DNA from: Simiduia aestuariiviva
GTDB lineage: Bacteria; Pseudomonadota; Gammaproteobacteria; Pseudomonadales; Cellvibrionaceae
Assembly: GCF_014192475.1 (NCBI RefSeq)
Contig: NZ_JACHXZ010000002.1
Span: 352,429-416,428 of the forward strand
DNA: 64,000 bases
Direction of reading: 5' to 3'
Made by a program: the position numbers and the translations under genes. Shown here piece after piece: positions 54,490 to 64,000 of this stretch. Every line of letters starts with the position of its first letter. The first letter of the stretch is position 1. Under the pieces are notes generated by a model. The model saw only the letters and a program-made list of their open reading frames with translations, made no database searches and was not told the origin of the DNA.

Positions 54490-55456
54490 AATATTTCAAT
54501 CGTTCAATTCCCGAGCCTGACGGCAGCTCGTAATAATGTTTGGCCCGTTTTAACTTTGATGCAAGTAACGGCTTAAGTAATTTTTGCAGGAGTAAGCTAA
54601 TGGGGACAATCGTGATAATTAGCAACACCAAAAAACAAATGTAGAGTGTCAATAGCGGTAGTCTTAAGGCGGAGCCGGGTTTGCCTCCGGCCATCAACAA
54701 CTTGCCCCAAAGGTAAAAGCTACGGGTGCCAGCCTTTTCACTGGTGAGCAATTCAGGATGTACAGTAACCGCAGCTAAACCAGAAAGTAAGGGGTCGCTG
54801 TTGCGCTCTTCGTCTTTTTCCAGCGCATCACACAATGCTTTGCCAAATCGTCGCGCACCCAATTTATCTTGTTCCGATACCCCAGCAGCGGGAAAACCCC
54901 AAAACGCATTTCGCCTCCCTGTCCACATCCAGCGTGGCACCGTGATAAAGCTAGCAAGGGTACTGCCCTGGTCTGTAAACACAATGTTATCCAACAAGCG
55001 CGCGCCCAATGTTTTCAACTGGGATTTCATCTTTTCTTGCGCGAGCATCCACATGTTGCGACAGCCGATAATAGTGATAACCGGCTTTCCGCGAACCTGA
55101 TTTTTAAATCCAGTGGACTGCAGCAACCCTTGCACGGGTAATGAGGGTGCTAGATACCAAACCTGATAAGGCAAGAGAATCAAATCAAATTCCGGGTAAC
55201 TGCTCCAATCGATCGCTTCGATCGCTGGAGCTTTTTCATGAATGGATTCAGGAAACACATCTAAAAATCGGAAAAAAGGCCAGGGAAATGGATAGGCAGT
55301 TTTAGGCCGTATAGGCACTTCGTGGATAACAATATTAGCGTTTGTGCGCAAAGGCGCCAAAATCTGCTGTACGATCTCCGCTAACTGACCCGTTTGCGAA
55401 TAGAGGGGTACAAGAATATGTTTTGTGCGCTGACGCGGTGAGTGTTTGTCGTCCAT
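54482..55456 (-). CDS. DarA-like flavodoxin-fold protein, first gene of operon
   Basis: A 324-residue protein starting ILVPLYSQTGQLAEIVQQIL, the phosphate-binding loop of a flavodoxin-like FMN domain. It matches what I know of DarA, the aromatase partner of DarB that turns a dialkyl-cyclohexanedione into a dialkylresorcinol. Near the C-terminus are one or two hydrophobic helices (about 277-302), so it may be membrane attached. It leads the nine-gene operon behind an extended -10 promoter. The DarA assignment is from family memory plus the adjacent DarB-like gene. Confidence 0.68.
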   Translation of the reverse strand: MDDKHSPRQRTKHILVPLYSQTGQLAEIVQQILAPLRTNANIVIHEVPIRPKTAYPFPWPFFRFLDVFPESIHEKAPAIEAIDWSSYPEFDLILLPYQVWYLAPSLPVQGLLQSTGFKNQVRGKPVITIIGCRNMWMLAQEKMKSQLKTLGARLLDNIVFTDQGSTLASFITVPRWMWTGRRNAFWGFPAAGVSEQDKLGARRFGKALCDALEKDEERNSDPLLSGLAAVTVHPELLTSEKAGTRSFYLWGKLLMAGGKPGSALRLPLLTLYICFLVLLIITIVPISLLLQKLLKPLLASKLKRAKHYYELPSGSGIERLKYYE

Positions 55457-55487
55457 AAGCTGTGGTGGTCTAGCGTAAATTTGCTGG

Positions 55488-55516
55488 ATTGTAGCATGAC
55501 TGTTAGGTGGTCATTG
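55488..55516 (-). promoter_or_regulatory. Predicted extended -10 promoter of the nine-gene operon
   Basis: On the minus strand TGC-TACAAT (55496-55488) is an extended -10 with five of six matches; the -35 (CAATGA, 55516-55511) is weak. The start point would be near 55481, leaving a 25-base leader before the DarA-like gene. Confidence 0.45.
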
Positions 55517-55550
55517 CCCCCTGAAACTGCATCACTTTGGGGCTGGCTAC

Positions 55551-55754
55551 CTAGCCAATAAGCTGTACTAAAATTCCCTTTAATATAAAACCCAGCAAAC
55601 ACAGGCCGAGTACCACAAACAATATTACCGTGCCAAAGCGGCCGGCTTTTGATTCTTTAGCGAGATCCCAAACGATAAATGCCATAAATCCTATAAGTAG
55701 CCCAATGCCTATATACAGGGAATAGGTTTCAAACGTCTCTATATCCATTGGCAA
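55551..55754 (-). CDS. DUF2788-like small membrane protein
   Basis: A 67-residue protein with two membrane helices (about 11-29 and 43-62). The middle VWDLAKESKAGRFGTVILF segment is what I know from DUF2788 proteins of Pseudomonas and relatives; function unknown. The ATG at 55754 or the next one two codons later could be the start. It stands alone between the operon promoter and the tRNA-Pro terminator. Confidence 0.72.
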   Translation of the reverse strand: MPMDIETFETYSLYIGIGLLIGFMAFIVWDLAKESKAGRFGTVILFVVLGLCLLGFILKGILVQLIG

Positions 55755-55784
55755 TCCATCGGCGAGGTCTGCGTTATCACAGGC

Positions 55785-55811
55785 AAAAAAAAACCCGGAT
55801 AAGACCGGGTT
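55785..55811 (-). terminator. Terminator of tRNA-Pro transcript
   Basis: AACCCGG (55792-55798) pairs with CCGGGTT (55805-55811). Read on the minus strand it is followed by nine T residues. A second hairpin, CAGCAAGC (55817-55824) with GCTTGCTG (55831-55838), lies between it and the tRNA. Confidence 0.85.
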
Positions 55812-55846
55812 TTCTACAGCAAGCTAGGGGGCTTGCTGCCGTAATT

Positions 55847-55923
55847 TGGTCGGAACGGCGGGATTTGAACCCACGACCCCTACACCCCCAGTATAGTGCG
55901 CTACCAGACTGCGCTACGCTCCG
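55847..55923 (-). tRNA. tRNA-Pro (anticodon GGG)
   Basis: A full cloverleaf on the minus strand: acceptor CGGAGCG pairs with CGTTCCG, the anticodon stem CTATA with TGTAG, and the T arm GTGGG-TTCAAAT-CCCGC. The loop CTGGGGG gives anticodon GGG at 55887-55889. The discriminator is A and CCA is encoded. It sits upstream of merR and ihfA, a known arrangement in Pseudomonas relatives. Confidence 0.95.
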
Positions 55924-56019
55924 AAATTAGCTAAGCTCTTGATTTGAAAAAAGATATTTTCATCACGGCTCAACTGAGAGGCGGCATAATACCGCGTTCT
56001 CAAAAGATTGCAAGCCCTT

Positions 56020-56388
56020 TCAGGGTTTGAGTACTAAGAGCAGCTCTTCGAGCTCAGCGATCATTTGCTTGATCACGTCGCCGAATTGACTTTGCTGCCC
56101 AGCGTCAACTGGAGCAGGACTGTCGCCCGTCATTTGCTGCCTGGCGCCACCGATGGTAAAGCCTTGATCGTACAACAATGAGCGAATCTGACGTATTGTT
56201 AGCACGTCCTCGCGTTGGTAATAACGTCGATTACCTCTGCGCTTAACCGGATTTAGCTGGGGAAATTCTTGCTCCCAATAACGCAGCACGTGCGGTTTAA
56301 CCGCACACAGCTCGCTGACTTCGCCGATGGTAAAGTAACGCTTACCCGGTATGACCGGTAATTCATCGTTATTACTTGGTTCGAGCAT
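56020..56388 (-). CDS. MerR-family regulator next to ihfA
   Basis: A 122-residue MerR-type protein. The winged HTH runs [29 protein letters not shown] with the [21 protein letters not shown] wing and helix. After about residue 85 only a short helix remains, so there is no long dimerisation or metal-binding part. It overlaps the end of ihfA by 17 bp. This small MerR after ihfA is found widely in gammaproteobacteria; its targets are unknown to me. Confidence 0.88.
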   Translation of the reverse strand: MLEPSNNDELPVIPGKRYFTIGEVSELCAVKPHVLRYWEQEFPQLNPVKRRGNRRYYQREDVLTIRQIRSLLYDQGFTIGGARQQMTGDSPAPVDAGQQSQFGDVIKQMIAELEELLLVLKP

Positions 56389-56677
56389 GTTCCTCTACTC
56401 TTGCCTTAAGCTTTTGGCCGGGGCGAAAAGTCACCACACGACGTGCTGTAATGGGAATCTCTTCCCCTGTTTTTGGGTTGCGGCCGGGGCGCTGGCTTTT
56501 ATCGCGCAAGTCAAAATTTCCGAAACCGGATAGCTTGACTTGCTCATTGGTCTCAAGCGCATGGCGGATTTCTTCAAAAAAGGCCTCCACCAATTCTTTA
56601 GCTTCACGCTTGTTCAAGCCCAGCTGTTCGTACAGTTTTTCGGCCAGATCAGCTTTAGTCAAAGCTCCGTCTGACAT
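56372..56677 (-). CDS. ihfA: Integration host factor subunit alpha
   Basis: A DNA-bending subunit that pairs with IhfB, 101 residues from the ATG at 56677. The sequence [20 protein letters not shown] and [20 protein letters not shown] with the Pro at the bending tip are typical. A GTG two codons upstream (56683) is a weaker alternative because GGGG lies five bases before the ATG. pheT lies 24 bp upstream, as in E. coli. Confidence 0.96.
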   Translation of the reverse strand: MSDGALTKADLAEKLYEQLGLNKREAKELVEAFFEEIRHALETNEQVKLSGFGNFDLRDKSQRPGRNPKTGEEIPITARRVVTFRPGQKLKARVEEHARTK

Positions 56678-56701
56678 ATTCACCCCTTTTACAGTGCCCT
56701 C

Positions 56702-59083
56702 TTACCTCAAGGTCGCGTTGAACATGGACGCCAGCTCAGCCATGACAGCTGCAATGGACGCATTGATCTCTTCGTCGTTAAGAGTGCGGGAAGGATGCTG
56801 ATACGTCAAGCCCAGCCCCACACTTTTTCTAAGCGGATCAATACCTTTGCCGCTATATACGTCAAATACCTTTAAGTTTATAAGGGCATCTCCGGCCGCC
56901 TCTTTAACGGTATCCTGCAGTGCTTGAGCGGAGACTCCTCGGTCAACCACAACAGCGAGGTCCCGGCGAACCTCGGGGTACTTAGATAACGCTGTGAATG
57001 TTGGCATCTGGCCACCTAGGACCGCAGACTGCTCAACCTCAAAGACAAAACAAGGCTCCTCTAAGCCCAGCGCCCGCTGCGTACTGGGATGAAGCGCACC
57101 TATGATACCAATTTGCCGCCCAGCCTTATGAATCGTCGCAGTTTGGCCCGGGTGCAGCGCAGGATGCACACCCGCCTGAAAATCATAGTCTGACAAGGGG
57201 CCATTGAGTGACAAAAGACGCTCCAGATCCCCTTTTAGATCAAAGAAATCGCTCTTTTCCTTACCCTGCGCCCAGCCTTCGGGGAATCTATCGCCGTACA
57301 ATAGTGCCGCCAGCATGGGTTCTTGCGTAAGGCCAGCGGGTCCAGTACCGCCCGGCACAAAAGTCAGGCCTGCCTCAAAGATTCGAACCCGCGGTTGCTG
57401 ACGGTTGACGTTGTGCATTAACGCAGTGGCAAGCCCTGGCAACAGGCTAGTCCGCATGGCGCTCAGGTCAGCACTAATGGGGTTAAGTAGCTGTACCGCG
57501 TCCGCATTGGGATCAAACAGCGCTTGAAGCTTGGGTTCGACAAAACTGTAGGTGATGACCTCTTGATAGCCCTGCGTAACGAGCGACTCTCGCAGCCGGG
57601 CCAGAGGTGTCACCACCTCATTGATCGGCAGAATAGGCAAATCGGCCCGTAAACTCGTTACCGGCAAATTATTGTACCCATAGATTCTGGCCAACTCTTC
57701 CAGTAAATCGGCTTCAATGTCGATATCAAACCGGTGGCTAGGCACCCCGAAGGTCCATCCAGCGTCATCTTGAGCTTTTAGCGTTAACCCCAATCGCAGC
57801 AAAATATCCAGCACGCGCTCATCGTCGATGGCGAAACCCAAACCCTCTGCTATCTTCGCCCTGCGCAGCGTTACAGAGGCAGCTTTAGGCAGACTGGCTT
57901 CGTTAACCTCCTCCACAACGGCGCCAGCTTGACCGCCAACAATGTCGAGCAGCAGACCGGTCGCGCGCTCTATGGCTTGCACTTGCAATTCATAGTCAAC
58001 GCCGCGCTCGAATCTGTGCGAGGAGTCGGTGTGTAAACCGTAACTCCTGGCCTTACCGGCTATAATTGCAGGCTCGAAGAACGCACTTTCCAAAATAATG
58101 TCGCAGGTGGTTTTCGTGACCGAGGACGATAGCCCGCCCATGATGCCTGCAATCGCTAAGGCTTGATTAGCATCGGCAATAACCAAGGTGTCGTCTTTTA
58201 ACGTGACCTCTTGGCCGTCCAATAGGGTCAGCGCTTCACCTTGTTTAGCCATGCGCACATCAATGTCGCCAGAAACTTTGGCGAGATCGAAGGCGTGCAT
58301 TGGCTGCCCCAACTCAAGCAGCACATAATTTGTTACGTCGACCACCGCATCAATGCTACGCAAACCCGCTCGCCTCAAGCGCTCCTGCAACCACAGTGGC
58401 GAAGGACGAGTGATATCAATATTGCGAATAATCCGAGAAACATAGCGGCCACAGCCCGCCTTGATACTGGCTTGCTTTTGGTCATCAATAGTTGCTTTCA
58501 CCGGCGCAATTTGAGGCGCGTTGACCGGGCAGCTATTTAGCACCCCAACTTCACGCGCGATACCCGACACGCCCAAGCAGTCGGCGCGATTTGGCGTTAA
58601 ATCTACTTCGATAATTTTATCTTCAAGGGAGAGGAACTCTCTCAAACACTGACCTGCTTCAGCCTCTTGCGGAAGCTCCCAAAGACCAGAATCATCATCG
58701 CCGGCCTGCAGCTCCGTTTGGGAACACAGCATGCCAAATGACTCCACACCACGGAGCTTTGCTTTTTTGATTTTGAAATTCCCGGGAAGCACTGCACCCA
58801 CTGTCGCAAAGGGAACCTTAATCCCTTTTCGTGCATTGGTCGCACCGCACACTACTTGGGTTAAAGTGTCGCCATTGCCTGCCACTGCGCAGACGCGCAA
58901 CTTGTCGGCATCCGGGTGCTGCTCTATTTCGACGATTTCTCCAACGACTACACCGCTGAACTCACCCGCCACCGCTTCAATACCATCCACTTCCAGTCCT
59001 GCCATGGTGAGTTGTTCACACAACTCTGCCGTCGACACACTAGGGTTTACCCATTCCCGCAACCAGGATTCACTAATCTTCAT
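56702..59083 (-). CDS. pheT: Phenylalanyl-tRNA synthetase beta subunit
   Basis: The larger subunit of the alpha2-beta2 enzyme, 793 residues. Order: tRNA-binding OB domain (about 40-150), B3/B4 editing domain (about 210-375), B5 (about 400-470), catalytic-like domain (about 480-680) and the FDX-ACB anticodon-binding domain (about 700-793). The start is the ATG at 59083 (MKISESWLREWVNP), which is the family start; an ATG 42 bases further upstream lacks support. It follows pheS after 57 bp. Confidence 0.97.
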   Translation of the reverse strand: MKISESWLREWVNPSVSTAELCEQLTMAGLEVDGIEAVAGEFSGVVVGEIVEIEQHPDADKLRVCAVAGNGDTLTQVVCGATNARKGIKVPFATVGAVLPGNFKIKKAKLRGVESFGMLCSQTELQAGDDDSGLWELPQEAEAGQCLREFLSLEDKIIEVDLTPNRADCLGVSGIAREVGVLNSCPVNAPQIAPVKATIDDQKQASIKAGCGRYVSRIIRNIDITRPSPLWLQERLRRAGLRSIDAVVDVTNYVLLELGQPMHAFDLAKVSGDIDVRMAKQGEALTLLDGQEVTLKDDTLVIADANQALAIAGIMGGLSSSVTKTTCDIILESAFFEPAIIAGKARSYGLHTDSSHRFERGVDYELQVQAIERATGLLLDIVGGQAGAVVEEVNEASLPKAASVTLRRAKIAEGLGFAIDDERVLDILLRLGLTLKAQDDAGWTFGVPSHRFDIDIEADLLEELARIYGYNNLPVTSLRADLPILPINEVVTPLARLRESLVTQGYQEVITYSFVEPKLQALFDPNADAVQLLNPISADLSAMRTSLLPGLATALMHNVNRQQPRVRIFEAGLTFVPGGTGPAGLTQEPMLAALLYGDRFPEGWAQGKEKSDFFDLKGDLERLLSLNGPLSDYDFQAGVHPALHPGQTATIHKAGRQIGIIGALHPSTQRALGLEEPCFVFEVEQSAVLGGQMPTFTALSKYPEVRRDLAVVVDRGVSAQALQDTVKEAAGDALINLKVFDVYSGKGIDPLRKSVGLGLTYQHPSRTLNDEEINASIAAVMAELASMFNATLR

Positions 59084-59140
59084 TTTTTGCGCTATCCAAT
59101 TCTGACATGTCGCAGTGCGACCCAATGCATTTATAAGCCA

Positions 59141-60154
<1,014 letters not shown>

Positions 60155-60268
60155 CTATTATCTCCGCTGATCAGCTGTTCGATCTTGCACTTTGCGTCAG
60201 CAAAATGCGGGCTGTTTTATTGCCAAATTTTGGCGGTATCAATTGTATTGCCTAAAGGCATTAAACAA

Positions 60269-60302
60269 AAAAGGGAAGAGGCACTGGCCCCTTCCCTTTT
60301 GA
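60269..60302 (-). terminator. Terminator of the infC-rpmI-rplT operon
   Basis: AAAAGGGAAG (60269-60278) pairs with CTTCCCTTTT (60291-60300). Read leftwards on the minus strand it is followed by T residues. Confidence 0.8.
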
Positions 60303-60336
60303 AACACAATGAGGCTAACGCCTCCTATCGTGCGAC

Positions 60337-60693
60337 TTAAGCCAGAGCTGCTTTAGCCTTTTCCACGATAGCTGCAAAAGTCGCCTTATCGTGAACGGCA
60401 ATATCTGCCAGCACGCGACGATCCAATGCAATGTTTGCTTTCTTAAGGCCGGCGATCAGCTTGCTGTAGCTCAAACCTTCAGCGCGCGATTGCGCGTTGA
60501 TACGGGTGATCCACAGTGCACGGAAGTTACGCTTCTTGACCTTGCGGTCGCGATAGGCGTACTGACCAGCTTTAATGACTGCCTGCTTCGCTACACGAAA
60601 TACGCGTGAACGCGCTCCGTAGTAACCTTTTGCGGCTTTTAATACTTTCTTGTGGCTACGGCGAGCCACTACACCACGCTTAACACGCGCCAT
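60337..60693 (-). CDS. rplT: 50S ribosomal protein L20
   Basis: A 118-residue early-assembly ribosomal protein that binds 23S rRNA and represses its own operon in E. coli. The sequence [19 protein letters not shown] through [19 protein letters not shown] is canonical. It follows rpmI by 29 bp in the infC-rpmI-rplT operon. Confidence 0.98.
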   Translation of the reverse strand: MARVKRGVVARRSHKKVLKAAKGYYGARSRVFRVAKQAVIKAGQYAYRDRKVKKRNFRALWITRINAQSRAEGLSYSKLIAGLKKANIALDRRVLADIAVHDKATFAAIVEKAKAALA

Positions 60694-60722
60694 AATTCAA
60701 TCCTCTTTAAGGTTACTGCCAA

Positions 60723-60917
60723 TTACTTGGCGCGGAACATACGATCAACCAATACAACGTTATCCTTATCCAGGATATCGGTGCCACGCAGGTGACGCTT
60801 GCGCTTGGTTGTCATCTTAGTGAGGATGTGGCTCTTGTTAGCATGCTTGTGCTTGTAACCAGCGCCTGTCTTTTTGAAGCGCTTTGCAGCACCACTGTGT
60901 ACTTTAGCTTTTGCCAT
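60723..60917 (-). CDS. rpmI: 50S ribosomal protein L35
   Basis: A 64-residue basic ribosomal protein, with [20 protein letters not shown] and [12 protein letters not shown] typical of L35. It lies 62 bp after infC and 29 bp before rplT, the universal order. Confidence 0.98.
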   Translation of the reverse strand: MAKAKVHSGAAKRFKKTGAGYKHKHANKSHILTKMTTKRKRHLRGTDILDKDNVVLVDRMFRAK

Positions 60918-60979
60918 AATAAAACACTCCGCATTTGCGAGTTAATTAATGAAAGTAACAAGGCAGCTAAAAAGCCCGG

Positions 60980-61522
60980 CTACTTCTTCTTTCTGGGTGC
61001 GAGAACCATCATGAGCTGCCGACCTTCCATTTTCGGGTGCTGCTCAACTACGGCGTACTCTTCAAGGTCGCCTTCAATGCGTTTAAGCATCTCCATGCCG
61101 AGCTCTTGGTGCGCCATCTCTCGGCCGCGGAATCGCAAGGAAACCTTAGCCTTATCCCCATCTTCAAGGAAACGTATCAGGTTGCGTAGTTTTACCTGAT
61201 AGTCACCTACGTCCGTCCCTGGGCGAATTTTAATTTCTTTGATTTGCTGTTGTTTCTGCTTCTTCTTAGCAGCAGCCTTGGCCTTTTTGGCCTCAAACAC
61301 TTCCTTGCCGTAGTCTAAAATCTTACACACTATCGGCTCGGCATCCGGCGCGATTTCTACCAGATCAAGCGTGGCAGCCTGCGCTGCTGCGAGTGCTTCT
61401 GCGATAGTGACAATTCCAACCTGTTCACCATCGGCGCCAATAAGGCGGACTTCGCTCGCTTCAATCTGTTCATTAATACGGGCTTTCTTTGATTTACCGC
61501 TCTTCGCGCTATCTCGTTTGAT
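60980..61522 (-). CDS. infC: Translation initiation factor IF-3 with AUC start codon
   Basis: IF-3 binds the 30S subunit and rejects non-canonical start codons. No ATG, GTG or TTG fits its N-terminus. The frame runs back to an ATC at 61522, with AGGAGG eight bases upstream; from there the protein has 180 residues, the size of E. coli IF-3, and begins [19 protein letters not shown]. In E. coli infC starts with AUU, which lets IF-3 repress itself; an AUC would work the same way. An internal ATG at 61330 would drop the whole N-terminal domain. thrS lies upstream. Confidence 0.93.
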   Translation of the reverse strand: MKRDSAKSGKSKKARINEQIEASEVRLIGADGEQVGIVTIAEALAAAQAATLDLVEIAPDAEPIVCKILDYGKEVFEAKKAKAAAKKKQKQQQIKEIKIRPGTDVGDYQVKLRNLIRFLEDGDKAKVSLRFRGREMAHQELGMEMLKRIEGDLEEYAVVEQHPKMEGRQLMMVLAPRKKK

Positions 61523-61589
61523 GGCTAATGCCTCCTTTCTAAATACCCAAAATTGGGCAACAACAGCAAAAGACCACTTAGGACGCTAG

Positions 61590-61611
61590 GGAAGCACATT
61601 GATGTGCTTCC
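61590..61611 (-). other. Perfect hairpin between thrS and infC
   Basis: GGAAGCACAT (61590-61599) and ATGTGCTTCC (61602-61611) form a 10-bp stem in the 111-bp gap. It has no U tract, so it may be an attenuating or processing structure rather than a terminator. Confidence 0.5.
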
Positions 61612-61633
61612 GCTGCTTTCGGCCTATGTAGTC

Positions 61634-63550
61634 TTATAAAGCACCCTTCTTGGCTATCTCAGCCTGTAGATGCTCTGCCAGTTCTTCCACCGTCATGGCG
61701 CCCAGATCTTCCCCGTTACGGTTACGCACCGTAATTTTACCGGTTTCCATCTCTTTATCGCCGACGACCAGCAGGTAGGGAACCCGCTGAATGGTGTGCT
61801 CGCGGATTTTAAAGCCGATCTTCTCGTTTCTCAAGTCCGAAAACGCCCTGAAGCCTTTGTTTTTCAAGGATTCTTCGACTTTCTGCACATATTCGGCCTG
61901 ATTGTCGGTAATATTTAGAATTGCAACCTGTTCCGGCGCTAACCAGAGCGGAAATGCACCCTCGTAGTTTTCAATCAAAATGCCGATAAATCGCTCAAAT
62001 GAACCCAAAATAGCACGGTGCAACATGACCGGCACCTGACGCGAGCCATCCTCAGCCACAAATTGCGCCCCGAGGCGCCCGGGCATTGAGAAATCCACCT
62101 GAATTGTGCCGCACTGCCATACACGCCCCAGGCAATCCTTTAACGAGAATTCGATTTTTGGGCCATAAAAGGCGCCCTCACCCGGCAGCAGGCTGTATTC
62201 CAGCCCCTTTGCCTCTAAACCATCGGCCAGAGCCTTTTCCGCCTTATCCCACACCTCATCACTGCCCACACGCTGATCGGGTCTGGTAGACAGGCGAATA
62301 ATAACGTCGTTAAAGCCGAAATCTGCATACACCTTATAAAGCAGGTCAGTGAAGATACTCACCTCTTCTTGGATTTGCTCTTCAGAGCAGAAGATGTGGG
62401 CATCGTCCTGGGTGAAGGCGCGCACACGCATGAGCCCCTGCAAGGTACCCGAGGCTTCATTGCGATGGCAGCTACCAAACTCCGCCAAGCGAATGGGCAG
62501 CTCCTTGTAGCTCTTCAACCCCTGATTAAATACCTGAATGTGACAGGGGCAATTCATGGGTTTGACGGCGTAATCTCGCGCCTCTGACTCGACGGTAAAC
62601 ATATTGTCGCGGAATTTATCCCAGTGACCAGAGCGCTCCCAAAGACTGCGATCCACAACCTGCGGCGTCTTGATTTCTAGGTAGCCATTGTCGCGCTGGA
62701 CTTTGCGCATATACTCTTCGACGGCAGTGTAAACTGCCCATCCACGGGGGTGCCAAAACACCATGCCCGGCGCCTCTTCCTGTATGTGGAAGAAGTCGTA
62801 TTTTTTGCCCAGCTTTCGATGGTCGCGCTTAACCGCTTCTTCCAAAAAGTTTAAGTGCGCCTTTAGCGCTTTTTTGTCCGCAAAAGCAGTGCCGTATATC
62901 CGCTGCAACATCTTGTTATCAGAATCGCCGCGCCAATAGGCGCCAGAAACGCGCTGTAGTTTAAAGTGCTGACAAAACCGCATATTGGGCACATGTGGGC
63001 CCCGGCACATATCCACATACTCTTCGTGGTGGTAGAGCCCTGGTGTGGCGTCCTTGGGGATGTCCCGCTCTAAAATTTCTAGCTTGTAGCTCTCGCCGCG
63101 CGCCTCAAAGACCGCACTCGCCTCTGCCCAGCTAACGGTTTTTTTGATGACATCGTATTCAGTTTTCGCCAGCTCCAGCATGCGCACTTCAAGCTTTGCC
63201 ACATCCTCGTCAGTGAGTGAATGGTCCAAATCGATATCGTAATAAAAGCCATTTTCAATGGTGGGGCCAATGGCCATTTTGGCGTCTGGGTAGAGCTGTT
63301 TAATGGCATGCCCAAGCAAATGCGCGCAGGAATGGCGGATTATCTCTAAACCGTCTTCATCCCTACCGGTGATAATTTCAAGCTTGGCGTCCTCTTTAAT
63401 GACCTCGCAGGCATCAACTCGCGCGCCATTTATGCGCCCAGCGATTGTCGCTTTCGCAAGCCCTGGACCGATATCCAACGCTACGTCCATCACAGAAACG
63501 GGGTTATCAAAACGGCGCTCGGAGCCGTCGGGAAGTGTAATTACAGGCAT
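61634..63550 (-). CDS. thrS: Threonyl-tRNA synthetase
   Basis: Charges tRNA-Thr, 638 residues. Order: TGS domain (1-62), editing SAD domain (about 65-225) with [10 protein letters not shown], class II core (about 245-535) with [10 protein letters not shown] (zinc ligand Cys) and [20 protein letters not shown], and the anticodon-binding domain (about 540-638). The ATG at 63550 ([10 protein letters not shown]) is the family start; an ATG 36 bases upstream adds residues without support. It heads the thrS-infC-rpmI-rplT block. Confidence 0.97.
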   Translation of the reverse strand: MPVITLPDGSERRFDNPVSVMDVALDIGPGLAKATIAGRINGARVDACEVIKEDAKLEIITGRDEDGLEIIRHSCAHLLGHAIKQLYPDAKMAIGPTIENGFYYDIDLDHSLTDEDVAKLEVRMLELAKTEYDVIKKTVSWAEASAVFEARGESYKLEILERDIPKDATPGLYHHEEYVDMCRGPHVPNMRFCQHFKLQRVSGAYWRGDSDNKMLQRIYGTAFADKKALKAHLNFLEEAVKRDHRKLGKKYDFFHIQEEAPGMVFWHPRGWAVYTAVEEYMRKVQRDNGYLEIKTPQVVDRSLWERSGHWDKFRDNMFTVESEARDYAVKPMNCPCHIQVFNQGLKSYKELPIRLAEFGSCHRNEASGTLQGLMRVRAFTQDDAHIFCSEEQIQEEVSIFTDLLYKVYADFGFNDVIIRLSTRPDQRVGSDEVWDKAEKALADGLEAKGLEYSLLPGEGAFYGPKIEFSLKDCLGRVWQCGTIQVDFSMPGRLGAQFVAEDGSRQVPVMLHRAILGSFERFIGILIENYEGAFPLWLAPEQVAILNITDNQAEYVQKVEESLKNKGFRAFSDLRNEKIGFKIREHTIQRVPYLLVVGDKEMETGKITVRNRNGEDLGAMTVEELAEHLQAEIAKKGAL

Positions 63551-63681
63551 TTTGGTATTCCTGGCTACAGTGGTGACCCCTACCAAAGGCCACGTGAATG
63601 AGGGCGGCGAAAACCACCAGCGGGGCTGCGATTATAAGCGGTGAACTAAATGCTGCAAGCAATCATCGTGCTAGAGCGGCC
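63551..63681. other. Gap between thrS and the tandem array
   Basis: The 131 bp upstream of thrS must hold its promoter and leader; I see no tRNA-like thrS operator that I can define, and no other feature. Confidence 0.35.
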
Positions 63682-64000
63682 AAAACAAAAAAGCCAGCCT
63701 GTTCGGCTGGCCTTTTAGCTTTAAATCCTGGTAGGACTACCCGGATGCGCTTCCTCCGGTCGCGGCTCTATGAGTCGAACCCCGGTTCGGCCGCTGCGCG
63801 GCTAAAACAAAAAAGCCAGCCTGTTCGGCTGGCCTTTTTGCTTTAAATCCTGGTAGGACTACCCGGATGCGCTCCCTTTGGTCGCGGCTCTGCGAGTCGA
63901 ACCTCGGTTCGGCCGCTGCGCGGCTAAAACAAAAAAGCCAGCCTGTTCGGCTGGCCTTTTTGCTTTAAATCCTGGTAGGACTACCCGGATGCGCTCCCTT
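63682..64000. repeat. Tandem array of 122-bp units, truncated by the window edge
   Basis: The sequence AAAACAAAAAAGCCAGCC recurs at 63682, 63804 and 63926, exactly 122 bp apart. Units 1 and 2 differ at about seven positions; unit 3 runs off the right edge and is identical to unit 2 over its visible 75 bases. Each unit holds GCCAGCC-TGTTC-GGCTGGC flanked by A and T runs (a two-way terminator-like hairpin), GGTAG-GA-CTACC, and a GCCGC-TGC-GCGGC palindrome. On the minus strand it also has GGTTCGACTC followed later by GCCGCGACC, recalling the 3' end of a tRNA, but no cloverleaf can be folded. Confidence 0.85.

Noticed and set aside
63682..64000. Tandem array read as CRISPR or as intact tRNA genes
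   Set aside because: There are no short repeats with unique spacers, and the tRNA-like 3' motif cannot be folded into a cloverleaf because the T stem does not pair.

Overview
The window is a chromosomal segment of a gammaproteobacterium, most likely a marine member of the Pseudomonadales/Cellvibrionales. Several blocks keep the gene order familiar from Pseudomonas: purB-hflD-mnmA-nudJ-rluE, icd/cspD/clpS-clpA/infA/bpt/aat/trxB/ftsK-lolA-rarA-crcB-serS-cysG, and thrS-infC-rpmI-rplT-pheS-pheT-ihfA-merR-tRNA-Pro. The genus cannot be fixed from sequence alone. There are no rRNA genes, CRISPR arrays, phages or insertion sequences. One tRNA (Pro, GGG) is present.

Layout. 1-3.3 kb: the 5' part of pabB, then a plus-strand trio (alpha/beta hydrolase, small Rieske protein, RraA-like protein). 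3.3-8.5 kb: glyoxylate shunt with isocitrate lyase, a divergent LysR regulator and malate synthase G. 8.5-15.9 kb: a minus-strand run with two poorly known proteins, a GNAT, a ribosomal-oxygenase-like cupin, purB, hflD, mnmA, nudJ and rluE. 16-24 kb: dimeric Icd, CspD, and a complete N-degron set (ClpS, ClpA, Bpt, Aat) around infA and trxB. 23.7-31.1 kb: ftsK, lolA, rarA, crcB, serS and cysG on the plus strand.

31-47.6 kb is richer in signalling. It holds a chemoreceptor with a near-perfect FliA promoter and a small arginine-rich protein. A four-gene overlapping sigma/anti-sigma/DUF3106 operon follows. Next is a hybrid histidine-kinase-like protein whose kinase motifs are eroded while its last receiver is intact. 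Then come xthA, the protease prc, a second (monomeric) isocitrate dehydrogenase, a CHASE4-PAS-GGDEF-EAL protein and a GAF-GGDEF diguanylate cyclase.

47.9-55.5 kb is the most unusual part: nine minus-strand genes, almost all overlapping. They encode a DarA-like flavodoxin-fold protein, a DarB-like KAS III, a small HTH-like protein, a BtrH-type acyltransferase candidate, an ABC-2 exporter (ATPase and permease), an acyl carrier protein, a ketosynthase with an altered active site, and a partial ketosynthase-like protein. It reads as a compact pathway that makes, perhaps conjugates, and exports a fatty-acid-derived product.

55.5-63.6 kb is the conserved translation block, including infC with an AUC start. 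The right edge enters a tandem array of 122-bp units, each with a terminator-like hairpin.
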